Assembly: GCA_905479985.1 (NCBI GenBank)
Contig: CAJQOM010000016.1
Span: 1 to 64,000 of the forward strand
Direction: 5' to 3'
Source: an uncultured Gammaproteobacteria bacterium
GTDB lineage: Bacteria > Pseudomonadota > Gammaproteobacteria > Nitrosococcales > Methylophagaceae
DNA: 64,000 bases
In this document: positions 26,645 to 35,549 of the stretch, piece after piece
Layout of the letters: each line of letters starts with the position of its first letter
How positions within the stretch are numbered: position 1 is the stretch's first letter
Notes under the pieces: generated by a model
The model's database searches: none
Told to the model about the DNA's origin: nothing
Seen by the model: the letters and a program-made list of their open reading frames with translations, nothing else
Made by a program: the position numbers and the translations under genes

Positions 26645-26650
26645 TATAAT
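26645..26650 (+). promoter_or_regulatory. Likely -10 element of the Rnf operon
   Basis: A perfect TATAAT stands 76 bp before rsxA, with no competing gene between it and the end of aroG. The matching -35 position (TTCGAA, 17-bp spacer) is poor, so the promoter may need an activator. Confidence 0.5.
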
Positions 26651-26725
26651 CAGTGGGATTAAGTAAGCGAAAAATAGTCCAAAACGCTTGCGTCCCCCTT
26701 ACCGATTAATTTTGTAGGTTATTGC

Positions 26726-27307
26726 ATGGCAGATTATGCCCTCATCTTAGTGAGCACCATTCTAGTCAATAACATCGTCCTGGTTAAATTCTTAGGCCTA
26801 TGCCCCTTTATGGGTGTCTCGCGTAAACTTGAAACAGCTATCGGCATGGGCCTTGCGACCACCTTTGTCTTAACGCTGTCATCTATTACCAGCTATCTCG
26901 TCAACGAATATCTATTAGCCCCACTCGATATCGAATTTCTGCGTACCATCAGCTTTATCTTCGTCATCGCTGTTGTCGTACAATTTACGGAGTTGGTCGT
27001 TCATAAAACCAGCCCAATGCTATACCAAGTACTCGGTATTTTTCTGCCCTTAATCACCACTAATTGTGCTGTTTTAGGCGTCGCATTACTCAATGTCCAA
27101 CAAGAAAATGGCTTTATCGAATCTGCCCTCTATGGTTTCGGCGCTGCGATTGGCTTCTCCGCCGTCCTCATCATCTTTGCCGCTATGCGTGAGCGTATCG
27201 CTGTTTCAGATGTACCCGTTCCCTTTCAGGGTGCGGCCATTAGCCTTATCACCGCTGGCCTAATGTCGATGGCATTTATGGGCTTCACTGGCCTCGTTAA
27301 AATTTAA
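26726..27307 (+). CDS. rsxA: Rnf/Rsx electron transport complex subunit A
   Basis: Integral membrane subunit of the ferredoxin:NAD+ oxidoreductase (Rnf) complex, or of the SoxR-reducing Rsx form. The 193 residues make about six helices. [17 protein letters not shown] and [14 protein letters not shown] contain the two cysteines that bind the intramembrane iron-sulfur centre shared with RsxE. Family length is normal. It is the first of six subunit genes in the order A-B-C-D-G-E, with a two-base gap to rsxB. Confidence 0.96.
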   Translation: MADYALILVSTILVNNIVLVKFLGLCPFMGVSRKLETAIGMGLATTFVLTLSSITSYLVNEYLLAPLDIEFLRTISFIFVIAVVVQFTELVVHKTSPMLYQVLGIFLPLITTNCAVLGVALLNVQQENGFIESALYGFGAAIGFSAVLIIFAAMRERIAVSDVPVPFQGAAISLITAGLMSMAFMGFTGLVKI

Positions 27308-27309
27308 TC

Positions 27310-27894
27310 ATGTTCACCGCTATTATTGCCATCACCCTCTTGGCACTCGTCTTTGGCTTATTACTAGGTTTTGCCTCTATACGCTTTAAAGTCGAAGGCG
27401 ATCCCATAGTTGAACAAATTGACAAACTACTGCCACAAACACAATGTGGTCAATGTAGCTTTGCCGGCTGCCGGCCATATGCCCAAGCCATTGCCGAAGG
27501 TGAAGTCGATATCAACCGTTGCCCACCGGGTGGCGAAGCCACTATTCAGGCCCTCGCCAATTTACTCGAAGTCGAAGTCAAACCACTCGATGACGAGTGT
27601 GGTATTGAACAACCCAAAACATTGGCAGTCATTGATGAAGAACGCTGCATTGGCTGTACACTCTGCATTCAAGCCTGTCCTGTCGATGCCATCCTCGGAG
27701 CAGCAAAACAAATGCACACCGTCATTGCAGACGAATGTACCGGCTGTGATCTCTGCTTACCACCCTGTCCTGTCGACTGCATTGATATGGTCGAGATACC
27801 AGCTAGCACAGCCAATTGGCGCTGGCCTGATCCAGACCAACCTAATCTAGGTAATCTAGGCCAACTAGAAGCTGAACAGGTTAAGCAACCATGA
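27310..27894 (+). CDS. rsxB: Rnf/Rsx electron transport complex subunit B
   Basis: Iron-sulfur subunit receiving electrons from ferredoxin. It has one N-terminal membrane helix, then a 4Fe-4S domain with CGQCSFAGC (about 43-51) and a later Cys at about 70, then two ferredoxin motifs: [16 protein letters not shown] (about 114) and [16 protein letters not shown] (about 144). All cluster ligands are present. 194 residues, close to the usual size. It overlaps rsxC by four bases. Confidence 0.96.
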   Translation: MFTAIIAITLLALVFGLLLGFASIRFKVEGDPIVEQIDKLLPQTQCGQCSFAGCRPYAQAIAEGEVDINRCPPGGEATIQALANLLEVEVKPLDDECGIEQPKTLAVIDEERCIGCTLCIQACPVDAILGAAKQMHTVIADECTGCDLCLPPCPVDCIDMVEIPASTANWRWPDPDQPNLGNLGQLEAEQVKQP

Positions 27895-29375
27895 GACAAT
27901 TAGGTTCATTTCCAGGTGGCTTAGTCCTAGACGGTCAAAAAAGCCGTTCGACTCAACAGCCGATCCGATCCGCACCACTCAGTAAAGTCTTAACCTTACC
28001 CTTGCAACAACACATTGGCGCCGCTGCTGTACCTATTGTAAAAGTGGGCGATAAAGTCCTAAAAGGCCAACAAATCGCCAAGGCAGAGGGTCATGTCTCC
28101 GTCTGCTTACATGCACCCAGCTCTGGTCACATCACTGCTATTGATGAAAGACCTATCCCCCACCCGTCAGGTTTATCTGCACTGTGCATCACGATTCAAA
28201 CAGATGGCAAAGAACAATGGACTGAACTCACGCCCATTGAAGATTATAAAAACAGCTCAGATCATGAGCTACGCCAATTAATCCGAGATGCAGGCATTGT
28301 TGGCTTAGGTGGCGCCGGCTTCCCAAGTTTTATCAAATTGAACCCCAGCGTCCATCATCATGTCGACACCTTAATTCTCAATGGCGTCGAATGCGAACCC
28401 TACATTAGCTGCGATGACATGCTGATGCGTGAACGGGCACAGGGCATTCTCGATGGTATTGCCATTATGCGGCAAGCCACCAAAGCAAACCAATGCATTA
28501 TTGCCATTGAAGACAATAAACCTATTGCCATTAACGCCATGCAAACCGCGTTAAGCACACACCCAGAAAATGGCAAGATCGACATCATTGTCGTCCCAAC
28601 ACGCTACCCCGCCGGTAGTGAAAAGCAACTGATCGAAGTTATCACCAACAAACAAGTGCCCAACGGCGGCCTACCCATTGATATTGGCACCGTGATGCAC
28701 AATGTAGGCACCGCTTACGCCATCGCCCGCGCCATTAATTATGGTGAACCACTCATTTCTCGCATCGTCACTATTACCGGTAATGAGGTCAAAAATGCCG
28801 GTAACTTAGAAGTCCTCTTCGGCACGCCCATTAAAGATTGTCTGATCTTTTGCGAAACACAATGGCAAATAACCGACCCGATCATTCAAGGTGGCCCAAT
28901 GATGGGATACCCACTACCCAATGCTGATTTACCCATTACCAAAACGGCCAACTGCATCTTAGTCGGCGTTGAACAAGCTGCCCCGGCTGAACAAGCCATG
29001 CCCTGCATTCGTTGCGGCGATTGTGCAACCGCTTGCCCGGTCAGTTTATTACCCCAACAACTTTATTGGCATGCCAAAGCCAAAAACTTGGACAAAGCGG
29101 TCGACTATAATCTCTTCGACTGCATTGAATGCGGTTGCTGCAACTATGTTTGCCCAAGTGAAATTCCTTTAGTGCAATACTTTAAATTCGCTAAAACAGA
29201 AACGATGAATCAGCAGCAAGAAAGGCAAAAGTCAGATGCCGCACGCGTAAGACATGACAACCGCCAAACCCGCCAAGAAATGGAAAAACAAGAAAAGGCA
29301 CTCCGCCAACAACAACGAAAAGCCGCATTAGCTGCTAGCCAAGCAGCAAAACAAGCCGAAGAGGACAAAACTTAA
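27891..29375 (+). CDS. rsxC: Rnf/Rsx electron transport complex subunit C
   Basis: Peripheral NADH/FMN and iron-sulfur subunit. It shows the N-terminal RnfC barrel-sandwich domain, a Rossmann-like FMN/NADH domain with [12 protein letters not shown] (about 139) and [12 protein letters not shown], an SLBB domain, and two 4Fe-4S motifs, [12 protein letters not shown] and [12 protein letters not shown] (about 370-420). At 494 residues it ends with a short Gln/Lys/Ala-rich coiled tail, and it lacks the long alanine-rich repeat region of the E. coli form (about 740 residues). Length variation here is normal in the family. It overlaps rsxD by one base. Confidence 0.96.
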   Translation: MRQLGSFPGGLVLDGQKSRSTQQPIRSAPLSKVLTLPLQQHIGAAAVPIVKVGDKVLKGQQIAKAEGHVSVCLHAPSSGHITAIDERPIPHPSGLSALCITIQTDGKEQWTELTPIEDYKNSSDHELRQLIRDAGIVGLGGAGFPSFIKLNPSVHHHVDTLILNGVECEPYISCDDMLMRERAQGILDGIAIMRQATKANQCIIAIEDNKPIAINAMQTALSTHPENGKIDIIVVPTRYPAGSEKQLIEVITNKQVPNGGLPIDIGTVMHNVGTAYAIARAINYGEPLISRIVTITGNEVKNAGNLEVLFGTPIKDCLIFCETQWQITDPIIQGGPMMGYPLPNADLPITKTANCILVGVEQAAPAEQAMPCIRCGDCATACPVSLLPQQLYWHAKAKNLDKAVDYNLFDCIECGCCNYVCPSEIPLVQYFKFAKTETMNQQQERQKSDAARVRHDNRQTRQEMEKQEKALRQQQRKAALAASQAAKQAEEDKT

Positions 29376-30406
29376 TGGCCTTGTTTAAACTCACACCACC
29401 TTATCTCTCAGGTACTAACCGTGTCACCGATCATATGGTGCAACTGTTATTGGCACTCCTGCCTGCCATTATTGCCCTCACCATCTTCTTTGGTCCTGGC
29501 GTCTTAATCAATATTGTCTTAGCGGTTGTTCTTGCCTTGGTCACTGAGGCGGTGATGCTGAAATGCCGTCACCGGCCACTTAAGCCATTTTTAACCGACG
29601 GCAGTGCCATCGTCACCGCCGTTTTATTAGCCATTGCCTTACCACCATTGTCACCATGGTGGCTTACTGCTGTGGGCATTATTTTTGCCATTGTTTTTGC
29701 AAAACATCTCTATGGTGGACTCGGCTATAACCCATTTAACCCAGCCATGGTCGCTTACGTGCTCCTGCTTATTTCTTTCCCTGTAGAAATGACCCGCTGG
29801 TTACCCGTCGCTGAACTCAACAATATCGACATTACCTTCACCACCGCTGTTCAAATCATCTTTACTGAACAAAGTCCTTACCAATTAGCCGTTGATGCAA
29901 TTTCCGGTGCTACGCCCTTAGATGTCATGAAAACCCAAACCGGCCTGCAACAAACACCTGACATCATTCAGCAAAACAGTGCTTTTGGTCTACTCGCAGG
30001 TCAGGGGTGGCAATGGGTTAATATTTGGGTTGCCATCGGCGGCCTATTTTTGCTCTATCGCAAAGTGATCAATTGGCATATTCCTACCGCGATGCTGGCT
30101 GGCTTAGCCACAATCAGCTTAGTCACTTGGTTAATCTCACCAGCAACAACCGCATCGCCGTTATTTCATTTATTCAGTGGTGGCACCATGCTAGGTGCTT
30201 TCTTTATTGCGACTGACCCAGTAACAGCCGCTACCACCCTCAAAGGCAGACTCATCTATGGTGCAGGCATCGGCCTACTGACTTATATTATTCGTGTCTG
30301 GGGCGGCTACCCTGATGGCATCGCTTTCGCCGTATTACTTATGAATATGCTGGTACCGTTAATTGACGACGTCACCCAACCGCGCGTCTATGGTGCTAAA
30401 CGCTAA
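29375..30406 (+). CDS. rsxD: Rnf/Rsx electron transport complex subunit D
   Basis: Membrane flavoprotein subunit related to NqrB. The 343 residues have about nine helices. The covalent FMN site is the SGATPLD motif at about residue 180, where the threonine carries the flavin through a phosphoester bond. GYNPFNPAMVAY and FFIATDPVTA are further family signatures. Start and stop overlap the neighbours by one base each, implying coupled translation. Confidence 0.96.
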   Translation: MALFKLTPPYLSGTNRVTDHMVQLLLALLPAIIALTIFFGPGVLINIVLAVVLALVTEAVMLKCRHRPLKPFLTDGSAIVTAVLLAIALPPLSPWWLTAVGIIFAIVFAKHLYGGLGYNPFNPAMVAYVLLLISFPVEMTRWLPVAELNNIDITFTTAVQIIFTEQSPYQLAVDAISGATPLDVMKTQTGLQQTPDIIQQNSAFGLLAGQGWQWVNIWVAIGGLFLLYRKVINWHIPTAMLAGLATISLVTWLISPATTASPLFHLFSGGTMLGAFFIATDPVTAATTLKGRLIYGAGIGLLTYIIRVWGGYPDGIAFAVLLMNMLVPLIDDVTQPRVYGAKR

Positions 30407-31044
30407 TGAATGCAATTCAAAAGCACATTTTAGGTATTGGCCTAATGTTGGCTGTCTTTGCCATTGGCTCAAGCAGCCTTGTTGTCGTTACTGAGAACGC
30501 CACCCGTGATAAAATTGCCGAGAATGAGCGCCAAGCATTATTAAACGCCATCAATATTCTCATCCCAGCCAATGAATACAGCAACGATATTTTAGCCGAC
30601 ACCATTGAAATTGCACCCAACAAGCAGCTGGCAACAACCAAACCCACAACCGTTTATCGCGCAAGACAAAATCAACAACCAGTAGCGGCCATTTTCACCA
30701 CCATTGCACCCAATGGTTATAGCGGCAAAATCACCTTATTAGTCGCTGTGTATCAAACTGGAAAATTAGCAGGTGTCCGAGTCATTAATCATAAAGAAAC
30801 GCCCGGCTTAGGTGATAAAATAGATGTGCGTAAAACAGACTGGATTACCCAGTTTTCTGACTTAACCTTAAATAGCCCTGCACCCTCACAATGGGCTGTC
30901 AAAAAAGATGGTGGCCAATTTGATCAGTTCACCGGTGCCACAATCACACCAAGAGCGGTTATTCAAGCCATCAAAAATGCATTACACTACTTCGAACAAC
31001 ATCAACATGACCTGTTCCGAGCACATGGCAAAACACCCTCATGA
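30406..31044 (+). CDS. rsxG: Rnf/Rsx electron transport complex subunit G
   Basis: Periplasm-facing flavoprotein anchored by one N-terminal helix ([20 protein letters not shown]). The FMN-attachment motif is [11 protein letters not shown] at about residue 178, with the second threonine as the flavin ligand. The FMN-binding domain includes [13 protein letters not shown] and [10 protein letters not shown]. 212 residues, typical. It overlaps rsxE by four bases (ATGA). Confidence 0.96.
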   Translation: MNAIQKHILGIGLMLAVFAIGSSSLVVVTENATRDKIAENERQALLNAINILIPANEYSNDILADTIEIAPNKQLATTKPTTVYRARQNQQPVAAIFTTIAPNGYSGKITLLVAVYQTGKLAGVRVINHKETPGLGDKIDVRKTDWITQFSDLTLNSPAPSQWAVKKDGGQFDQFTGATITPRAVIQAIKNALHYFEQHQHDLFRAHGKTPS

Positions 31045-31730
31045 CTGAACACTACCAAACCATTATTCGAGACGGCTTGTGGAAGAATAATCCAGCCCTC
31101 GTGCAGTTATTAGGTTTATGCCCCTTATTGGCCGTCAGTAATACAGTGGTCAATGGCCTAGGCCTAGGTCTAGCAACGATACTCACGCTCGTCGCTTCTA
31201 ATGGACTGGTCTCGCTATTTCGCCACCATATTCCTGATGAAGCCCGCTTGCCCGTCTTTGTCATGATCATTGCTTCCATCGTAACAGTCATCGAACTATC
31301 GATGAACGCTTGGTTTCATGAGCTCTATTTGATTCTCGGCATCTTCATTCCTTTAATCGTCACCAACTGTGCCATTACAGGTCGTGCCGAAGCGTTTGCT
31401 GCCCGTAACCCAGTGGGGCCTGCACTAGTTGATGGTTTGATGATGGGGATTGGCTTTACCGCAATCTTAGTCCTACTCGGTGCCATGCGAGAAATCATTG
31501 GACAAGGTACTTTATTCAGTGAAGCCCATCTGATGTTTGGCGAAAGCGCCCGTTATTTCAAAGTCATTGTCATCGATGATTATCGCGGTTTTCTAATGGC
31601 GCTACTCCCTCCCGGCGCCTTTATTGGTCTTGGCTTAATTGTCGCACTCAAAAATGTTATCGATGCCAAACAAGTCACTAAAACTGTCCAAACGACAGTG
31701 GCATCACCCGCCATAGTCGAAAACCAATAA
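31041..31730 (+). CDS. rsxE: Rnf/Rsx electron transport complex subunit E
   Basis: Integral membrane subunit homologous to Rsx[19 protein letters not shown] and [17 protein letters not shown] hold the cysteines for the shared intramembrane cluster. 229 residues with six predicted helices. It completes the six-subunit set; nth follows after 24 bp, as in E. coli. Confidence 0.96.
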   Translation: MTEHYQTIIRDGLWKNNPALVQLLGLCPLLAVSNTVVNGLGLGLATILTLVASNGLVSLFRHHIPDEARLPVFVMIIASIVTVIELSMNAWFHELYLILGIFIPLIVTNCAITGRAEAFAARNPVGPALVDGLMMGIGFTAILVLLGAMREIIGQGTLFSEAHLMFGESARYFKVIVIDDYRGFLMALLPPGAFIGLGLIVALKNVIDAKQVTKTVQTTVASPAIVENQ

Positions 31731-31754
31731 CTGCATAATGAGCCTGAGCCTAAA

Positions 31755-32405
31755 ATGAACCAAGCCCAACGCCATGACTTTTTTGCTGCTTTACAAGCGC
31801 ATAACCCAGCGCCCACCACTGAACTCAATTTCACCACCCCTTTTGAGTTATTGATTGCCGTTATTCTGTCAGCACAAGCCACCGATGTCGGCGTCAATAA
31901 AGCCACGGATAAACTTTATCCTATCGCCAACACACCAGAAACCATCTATGCCCTCGGTGTTGATGGTTTAAAACAATACATTAAAACCATTGGCTTATTT
32001 AATAGCAAAGCGGCCAATGTGATTAAGACCTGTAAACTATTAGTTGACGAGCACCATAGCGAAGTCCCTGAAGACCGAGAAGCATTAGAAGCCTTACCTG
32101 GCGTCGGTCGTAAGACAGCCAATGTCGTACTCAATACCGTCTTTAACCATCCTGTTATTGCCGTTGATACGCACTTGTTTCGCCTCTCCAATCGCACTGG
32201 CCTTGCCAAAGGCAAGACCGTTCGGGCTGTTGAAGATAAACTAATGAAGGTGGTGCCGAAAGAGTTTATGCAGGACGCCCATCACTGGTTAATTTTACAT
32301 GGGCGCTATACCTGCATAGCCAGAAAACCGCTCTGTAACCAATGTGTTGTCACCCACCTGTGTGATGAATTTCGTCGCCAACAAAAGAAAGTGCAGAAAA
32401 CCTAA
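31755..32405 (+). CDS. nth: Endonuclease III
   Basis: Base-excision repair glycosylase/AP lyase that removes oxidised pyrimidines. The helix-hairpin-helix LPGVGRKTANVVL holds the catalytic Lys (about 121), the catalytic Asp is in AVDTHLFRLSNRTG, and the 4Fe-4S ligands are in CIARKPLCNQCVVTHLC near the C-terminus. All functional residues are present in 216 residues. The rsxE-nth linkage is conserved. The next gene overlaps its stop by one base. Confidence 0.97.
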   Translation: MNQAQRHDFFAALQAHNPAPTTELNFTTPFELLIAVILSAQATDVGVNKATDKLYPIANTPETIYALGVDGLKQYIKTIGLFNSKAANVIKTCKLLVDEHHSEVPEDREALEALPGVGRKTANVVLNTVFNHPVIAVDTHLFRLSNRTGLAKGKTVRAVEDKLMKVVPKEFMQDAHHWLILHGRYTCIARKPLCNQCVVTHLCDEFRRQQKKVQKT

Positions 32406-32833
32406 TGTTTGGACAAAATCGCCAGCAATTACGCCAGTATTATCATGATGTTTGGCTAAAATCTCAAAATAATCAAACATTATCAGCATTAGAGTCTGGC
32501 ATCGCGCAAGTCATAGAACAACATCCCGAATATCACGCTATGTTTAATTCGGATAGCAGCCTCGAGCAAGAGTATTTCGTCGAAAATGGTCAGACCAACC
32601 CCTATCTGCATATGGGGCTGCACATATCACTCCATGAGCAAATATCAACCAATAGACCCGCCGGCATACGAGCTATCTATCCACAGCTACAAGCAAAATA
32701 TGGCAGCGCCCATGACGCAGAACACCAAATGATGGAATGTTTAACCGAATCACTGTGGTTAGCACAAAGAAATAATCAGCCCCCTTCAGAACAAGATTAT
32801 TTAACGGCATTGCAAGCCTTACTAAAGAATTAA
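32405..32833 (+). CDS. DUF1841 family protein
   Basis: A 142-residue protein of the uncharacterised DUF1841 family. Visible features: N-terminal YYHDVWLKS, a MGLHISLHEQISTNRPAGIR block (about residue 79), and HDAEHQMMECLTESLW near the end. These His/Glu-rich helices could bind metal. It commonly follows nth in gammaproteobacteria. Function is unknown. It converges with the bufferin operon: its stop and the bufC stop abut. Confidence 0.85.
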   Translation: MFGQNRQQLRQYYHDVWLKSQNNQTLSALESGIAQVIEQHPEYHAMFNSDSSLEQEYFVENGQTNPYLHMGLHISLHEQISTNRPAGIRAIYPQLQAKYGSAHDAEHQMMECLTESLWLAQRNNQPPSEQDYLTALQALLKN

Positions 32834-33625
32834 CTAGTAGCTTAAACCTGACAACATCTCTTCATTGATCCAGGATTGTAAATAAGATACCGCTTTCATC
32901 GGCGTTTCTTCTTCACTATAAAAATCTAATAAAGCTTCAAAGATCACAGCAAAACTTTCGCCCTGTAATGCCAAGCTTAACGCTGCATTTTCTGCTCCAT
33001 CAAGTGGACGGTAATGACTAATCAAATCAGCACGACGCCATAACACCCAATTCAGACTTTCAGAGGACGCTTCTAACGTCGGTGGCGTTTGTGCCTTAGA
33101 CAAAGCCCGCCAAACCTCAAAACTATTAAAAGCCAATGGCAGGATCTGCACAGAAGATTGGAAAGCTAACCGCAACGTTGCCCAAGCCTCAGGGGCCATT
33201 GCGGCTAATTCGTCTAGCGCCACAACAGTTCGGTCGTGTGAATCAAAACTATTAGCAAAACTGGATTCAATCGTCGCAAGTTCAGCTAAAACAGGATGTT
33301 GATTAAAGGGCGACCGTGTTTTGAGTAGCGCAGTCATATTAATGCTGTAATAGCGCAAATTGGTAATACGTGAAGGGTAATGTGCTATATAGTCCTCCAT
33401 CACATTATCAAACTGTTCATCACCTAAATAAAGATGTAACACTTCATAATCAGTACTAATGGCCTCTTTCAAACGTAATTTATAAGCCGTCGCATAAATA
33501 TCAAGACGGTCTTTTGCAGACAAAACAGGCGTAGACTCAATTTGAGTCACAATCTCAGACTGTTCACCTAACACATAGTGCATAAAGTCTTGTTGTAATT
33601 GGCGTAGCTGATCTAAGCCGCCCAT
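32834..33625 (-). CDS. bufC: DUF2063 (BufC-type) partner protein of the bufferin enzyme
   Basis: A 263-residue protein with an N-terminal DUF2063 domain: LRQLQQDFMHYV, RLDIYATAYKLRLKEAISTD, LRYYSINMTALLKT. The C-terminal half is divergent. In bufferin clusters this protein works with the MNIO enzyme, probably recognising the precursor. The gene shares one base with the end of bufB (TAATG), so translation is coupled. It is the last gene of a four-gene operon. Family membership is clear; the exact biochemical role is inferred from known clusters. Confidence 0.88.
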   Translation of the reverse strand: MGGLDQLRQLQQDFMHYVLGEQSEIVTQIESTPVLSAKDRLDIYATAYKLRLKEAISTDYEVLHLYLGDEQFDNVMEDYIAHYPSRITNLRYYSINMTALLKTRSPFNQHPVLAELATIESSFANSFDSHDRTVVALDELAAMAPEAWATLRLAFQSSVQILPLAFNSFEVWRALSKAQTPPTLEASSESLNWVLWRRADLISHYRPLDGAENAALSLALQGESFAVIFEALLDFYSEEETPMKAVSYLQSWINEEMLSGLSY

Positions 33626-34494
33626 TACGCCGCACCTCGTAATAAAGCACGACCACTGATCTCTAATTGCTGTTCCGTCAATGTCTTTGCTGCAATCGCT
33701 TCTGCAATCGCTAATTCTGCTCTTAATTCTGTAAACGGAGGAATATTATCATCCCGTTCAATCATCGTACTGACTGCACCAAAACGCCTTAATGCGTATT
33801 CATATAAAGCCCATACAGGATCACACACATCATGATCATGAGTATCAATAATCATGTCGCCATTATAACTATGCCCTGCTAAATGAAATTGCATCACACG
33901 CTCACTCGGTATCGCGTCAATATAGGTTTCAGGTTTAAAGTGATGATTATGGGCACTGACAAAAATATTATTAATATCGAGTAATAGGTAACAGCCAGAA
34001 CGTTTTACTATTTCACTCACAAACGCCCATTCGGGCATCTCAGATTGCGTATAGCTCACATAGCTGGATAAGTTCTCAATTAAAATTGGTCGACCTAAAA
34101 AGTCTTGTACTTGGCTAATACGATCTGCAAGATGATTAATGGTCGCTTCATCATAAGGTAGGGGCAATAAGTCATGACTATTCACCTGATCGACATGCGT
34201 CCAGCATAAATGATCTGATACCCATAAAGGCTCCACCCGTTCAATCAATCCTTTCAGCTTCTCTAAATACCCTTGATTTAAAGGATCAGTACTACCAATC
34301 GACATCGACACGCCATGCATCACCATCGGGTAATCGGCACGAATTTTATCCAAATTAGCTAATGGCTTGCCACCAGGTACCATATAGTTTTCAGAAATAA
34401 TTTCGAACCAGTCAACCTGTGGTCGATGTTCAATGACATGCTGATAATGATCAGTTCTAAGACCTAAGCCAAAACCGAGGAAAGGGCGAGACAT
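33625..34494 (-). CDS. bufB: MNIO-family (DUF692) peptide-modifying oxidase, BufB type
   Basis: A 289-residue TIM-barrel multinuclear non-heme iron enzyme. Enzymes of this family oxidise cysteine side chains of a precursor peptide; BufB makes thiooxazole-type heterocycles in bufferins. Candidate iron ligands are visible in EIISENY (E35), MVMHGVSMSIG (H60), SDHLCW, LLLDINNI, FHLAGHSY, DTHDHDVCDPVW and TMIERDDNIPPF, as in the family. I chose the ATG at 34494 (AGGAA six bases upstream) over the TTG two codons earlier. A 12-bp hairpin separates it from the precursor gene upstream. Confidence 0.93.
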   Translation of the reverse strand: MSRPFLGFGLGLRTDHYQHVIEHRPQVDWFEIISENYMVPGGKPLANLDKIRADYPMVMHGVSMSIGSTDPLNQGYLEKLKGLIERVEPLWVSDHLCWTHVDQVNSHDLLPLPYDEATINHLADRISQVQDFLGRPILIENLSSYVSYTQSEMPEWAFVSEIVKRSGCYLLLDINNIFVSAHNHHFKPETYIDAIPSERVMQFHLAGHSYNGDMIIDTHDHDVCDPVWALYEYALRRFGAVSTMIERDDNIPPFTELRAELAIAEAIAAKTLTEQQLEISGRALLRGAA

Positions 34495-34548
34495 AAACAA
34501 TTCCTATCTTATAAAAATGCGACAATTAACGGACTATCAAGTGATCGA

Positions 34549-34577
34549 CATCATGCCTTCGTTATGAAGGCATGATG
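34549..34577. terminator. Perfect 12-bp stem-loop between bufferin precursor and enzyme genes
   Basis: CATCATGCCTTC (34549-34560) pairs perfectly with GAAGGCATGATG (34566-34577) around GTTAT. On the transcribed minus strand it follows the precursor gene and precedes bufB. It lacks a U-run, so partial termination or 3'-end protection of the precursor mRNA is more likely than full termination. Confidence 0.65.
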
Positions 34578-34614
34578 CACCATAGGACTAAGAAGTTTAA
34601 TCCTGAACAAACAC

Positions 34615-34953
34615 TTATTTTCCAGCTACACCACCAATGTGATCACAAGCTTCAGCTGACATGGCAACAAAGCCTTGTCCTTTACAAGCTGAATGTCCTG
34701 CACAAGCATTGCCTGCTGTTTTACAACTTGCTTGACCTTTACAGGCATTATCTGCTGTTTTACAGTCATTATGCCCTTTGCACCCATTACCTGACACTTT
34801 GCAATCATTATGACCTTTACACACATTCACATCATAACAATGCACATTAGCAGACTCACTTGGCGCAGCATTAACTGTCGCCGCTCCCATCATTCCGGCT
34901 GCTGAAATCGCTAATGCTAAACCCAAGCTACTCGCTTTCTTTGATACATTCAT
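34615..34953 (-). CDS. bufA2: Bufferin-type Cys-rich precursor with expanded repeats (BufA2-like)
   Basis: A 112-residue precursor with a Sec signal peptide (hydrophobic LGLALAISAAGMMGAATV, cleavage likely after residue 29, VNA). The mature part has ten cysteines in a repeating pattern: HCYDVNVCKGHNDCK, then GCKGHNDCK, then ACKGQASCK, then ACAGHSACKGQGF, ending EACDHIGG. The first two cysteine-pair blocks repeat CKGHNDCK exactly. This pattern is that of BufA2-type metallophore precursors, which bind copper after modification by BufB/BufC. TAGGAG lies nine bases before the ATG. It lies 31 bp downstream of a second precursor gene. Confidence 0.88.
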   Translation of the reverse strand: MNVSKKASSLGLALAISAAGMMGAATVNAAPSESANVHCYDVNVCKGHNDCKVSGNGCKGHNDCKTADNACKGQASCKTAGNACAGHSACKGQGFVAMSAEACDHIGGVAGK

Positions 34954-34984
34954 ATTACGTTTCTCCTAAATTAAATTATATTTT

Positions 34985-35242
34985 TTATTCGCCAACTGTA
35001 CCGCCAACGTCACCGCAAGCTTTTTCAGTTAATGCAACAAAACCTTGTCCCTTACAAGATGCTTGACCACTACAAGAATTTTGAGCGGATTTGCAGTCAT
35101 TATGACCACCACACTTATTAACACCGTAGCAATGAACCAAAGGCTGCGCACTACTGGTCTTCACTTCACTTTGAGCACAGCCAATCAAGCTTGCTGCTGC
35201 AAGCGCCATCGCTAAACCTGCCGTTTTTTGTACTGCATTCAT
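34985..35242 (-). CDS. bufA2: Second bufferin-type precursor, with a lipobox (BufA2-like)
   Basis: An 85-residue precursor, first gene of the operon. The start at 35242 (MNAVQKTAGLAM) has a strong AAGGAGTG site; the open frame extends to 35344 without one. Its signal sequence ends ASLIGCAQ, a good lipobox with Cys22 as the lipidated residue, so the mature peptide may be membrane-anchored. It then carries HCYGVNKCGGHNDCK, SCSGQASCKGQGF and KACGDVGG, six further cysteines with the same motifs as its neighbour, fewer repeats. Probably a paralogue from duplication. Processing by bufB/bufC is inferred from the operon. Confidence 0.85.
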   Translation of the reverse strand: MNAVQKTAGLAMALAAASLIGCAQSEVKTSSAQPLVHCYGVNKCGGHNDCKSAQNSCSGQASCKGQGFVALTEKACGDVGGTVGE

Positions 35243-35549
35243 AAAAGCACTCCTTAAAAATATTAAAATGACACAATTACTTAAGAAACAATGTAAAACA
35301 ACCCAACACCAGCTCCTCGTATAAGCTGACCGACCACACACCAAATTGTTACAAATTATTTTGACCTGTACAAAGCGTGTATATAACCTTACTATTGACG
35401 ATGCTATTCATAAAAAAAGTATAAGCAAACTCTCCTAAGATGATTTGTCTTATCGGAAAAATCAACAACTGTTGATTCTAGCAAGCAATATTTGGCATCC
35501 TCCCTGCGTATAAACAACATCGACAAATACAACTGAGCAAACAAGATCT

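Noticed and set aside
35290-35360. ECF sigma-type promoter for the bufferin operon (TGTAACA, then CGGTC, minus strand)
   Set aside because: Only the first element is convincing, and no ECF sigma gene is near. Left as an open possibility.
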